From: Gemmatimonadota bacterium | GTDB taxonomy: Bacteria > Gemmatimonadota > Gemmatimonadetes > Gemmatimonadales > GWC2-71-9 | Direction of reading: 5' to 3' | Length of the DNA stretch: 5,802 nt | Assembly: GCA_003222235.1 (NCBI GenBank) | Contig: QHVD01000258.1 | Location: 1 to 5,802, forward strand | In this document: in pieces, positions 5,348 through 5,802 of the stretch | Position numbering within the stretch: position 1 is the stretch's first letter | Layout: each line of letters starts with the position of its first letter | Translations under genes and position numbers: made by a program | The notes under the pieces: generated by a model | Database searches by the model: none | Told to the model about the DNA's origin: nothing | What the model saw: only the letters and a program-made list of their open reading frames with translations

Positions 5348-5802
5348 CTACTGCCCGCCGAGCGGCCGGTAGTAGGGCATCTGGACGCGCTCGGGGGCCT
5401 TCGCGTCGGCCGGCGCGGCCGCCCCGACCATCGCGATGGTGAGCGGCGAGACGACGTGCGGGTCGGTGCGAACGTCGACGCAGGCGGGCCGCCCCGCGGC
5501 GAGCGCGCGGCGGAGCGCCGGACCCAGGTCCGCGGGCGCCTCGACGTGCTCCGCGTGGCAGCCGAAGCCCGCGGCGGCGAGGTCGTAGCGCGTGGCGGCG
5601 AGGTCGGTCACCACGCGCCGGCCCTCGCCGAAGATCAGGTCCTGGCCGTGCGCCGACATCCCCCACTGCGCGTCGTTGTTCACCACCGTGACGATCGCGA
5701 GGCCGTGGCGCACCATGGTGTCGAACTCCGCGAAGTTGAGCCCGACCGAGCCGTCGCCGACCACGCACACCACCGGCCGGTCGGGGTGCGCCACCTTGGC
5801 CG
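5348..5802 (-). CDS. Thiamine-diphosphate-dependent enzyme, C-terminal part (acetolactate synthase/2-hydroxyacyl-CoA lyase superfamily)
   Basis: About 150 C-terminal residues are visible; the start lies beyond the right edge, and full-length family members are about 550 residues. The classic TPP/Mg-binding motif is present: GDGS (bases 5747-5758), then VGLNFAEFDTMVRHGLAIVT, then VVNND with the paired Asn at 5675-5680, giving the usual spacing. WGM follows, as in acetolactate synthase-like enzymes where this region contacts the cofactor and active site. The segment RPACVDVRTDP near the end matches the last strand of the TPP-binding domain. A tail of ~35 residues (VSPLTIAMVGAAAPADAK... to PLGGQ) comes after it, somewhat longer than in plain acetolactate synthases. 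The reaction would be decarboxylation or C-C ligation/cleavage of a 2-keto acid or 2-hydroxyacyl-CoA in the cytoplasm; the substrate cannot be told without the N-terminal half. The GTG at 5794 is internal, not the start. GC content is very high, typical of a core gene here. Confidence 0.9.
   Translation of the reverse strand, partial: AKVAHPDRPVVCVVGDGSVGLNFAEFDTMVRHGLAIVTVVNNDAQWGMSAHGQDLIFGEGRRVVTDLAATRYDLAAAGFGCHAEHVEAPADLGPALRRALAAGRPACVDVRTDPHVVSPLTIAMVGAAAPADAKAPERVQMPYYRPLGGQ

Noticed and set aside
5304..5768. Second minus-strand ORF over the TPP enzyme
   Set aside because: Very Arg-rich with no motif; the other minus-strand frame carries the GDGS...NN cofactor motif, so this is a shadow.

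Overview
The window reads as a stretch of chromosome from an uncultured, high-GC Gram-negative bacterium. Secreted proteins joined by runs of threonine, together with myxobacteria-like cysteine repeats, fit the soil and sediment lineages once lumped with Deltaproteobacteria (Binatota or Desulfobacterota-like metagenome bins). That placement is inferred from protein style and composition only; there is no rRNA or marker gene here.

Layout, left to right. (1) Bases 2-685 (+) hold the 3' end of a secreted or surface protein: a Thr-rich linker, then two nearly identical bacterial Ig-like repeats. (2) Bases 686-1201 contain no intact gene. They hold a well-preserved in-frame remnant (891-1100, +) that looks like the C-terminal tail of a polytopic membrane glycosyltransferase-like protein, with no matching upstream part. 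(3) Bases 1202-2170 (+) encode an intact exported Cys-rich protein: signal peptide, an N-terminal domain with a few cysteines, a Thr linker, and tandem 52-residue Cys repeats. (4) Bases 2183-2413 (-) encode a small protein of unknown function, convergent with gene 3. Just upstream of it is a coding-like fragment in another frame (about 2441-2552, -), which suggests a broken longer gene. (5) Bases 2598-2926 contain no intact gene, but hold another coding-like minus-strand fragment (about 2769-2905). (6) Bases 2927-5143 (+) encode a 738-residue exported protein carrying two divergent copies of a module resembling choice-of-anchor P proteins. It ends in a strong intrinsic terminator. (7) Bases 5348-5802 (-) are the 3' part of a thiamine-diphosphate-dependent enzyme of the acetolactate synthase/2-hydroxyacyl-CoA lyase superfamily.

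The genes do not look like one operon or pathway. The common theme is export: three separate plus-strand genes for repeat-rich extracellular proteins, each probably transcribed alone, separated by gene debris and flanked by a metabolic gene. Nothing here is a CRISPR array, tRNA, rRNA or recognisable insertion sequence. The most notable points are the modular secretome built on a shared Thr linker, the recently duplicated repeats, the lack of any visible C-terminal anchor on the choice-of-anchor-P-like protein, and the cluster of three gene fragments. I found no convincing evidence of a new multi-gene system.
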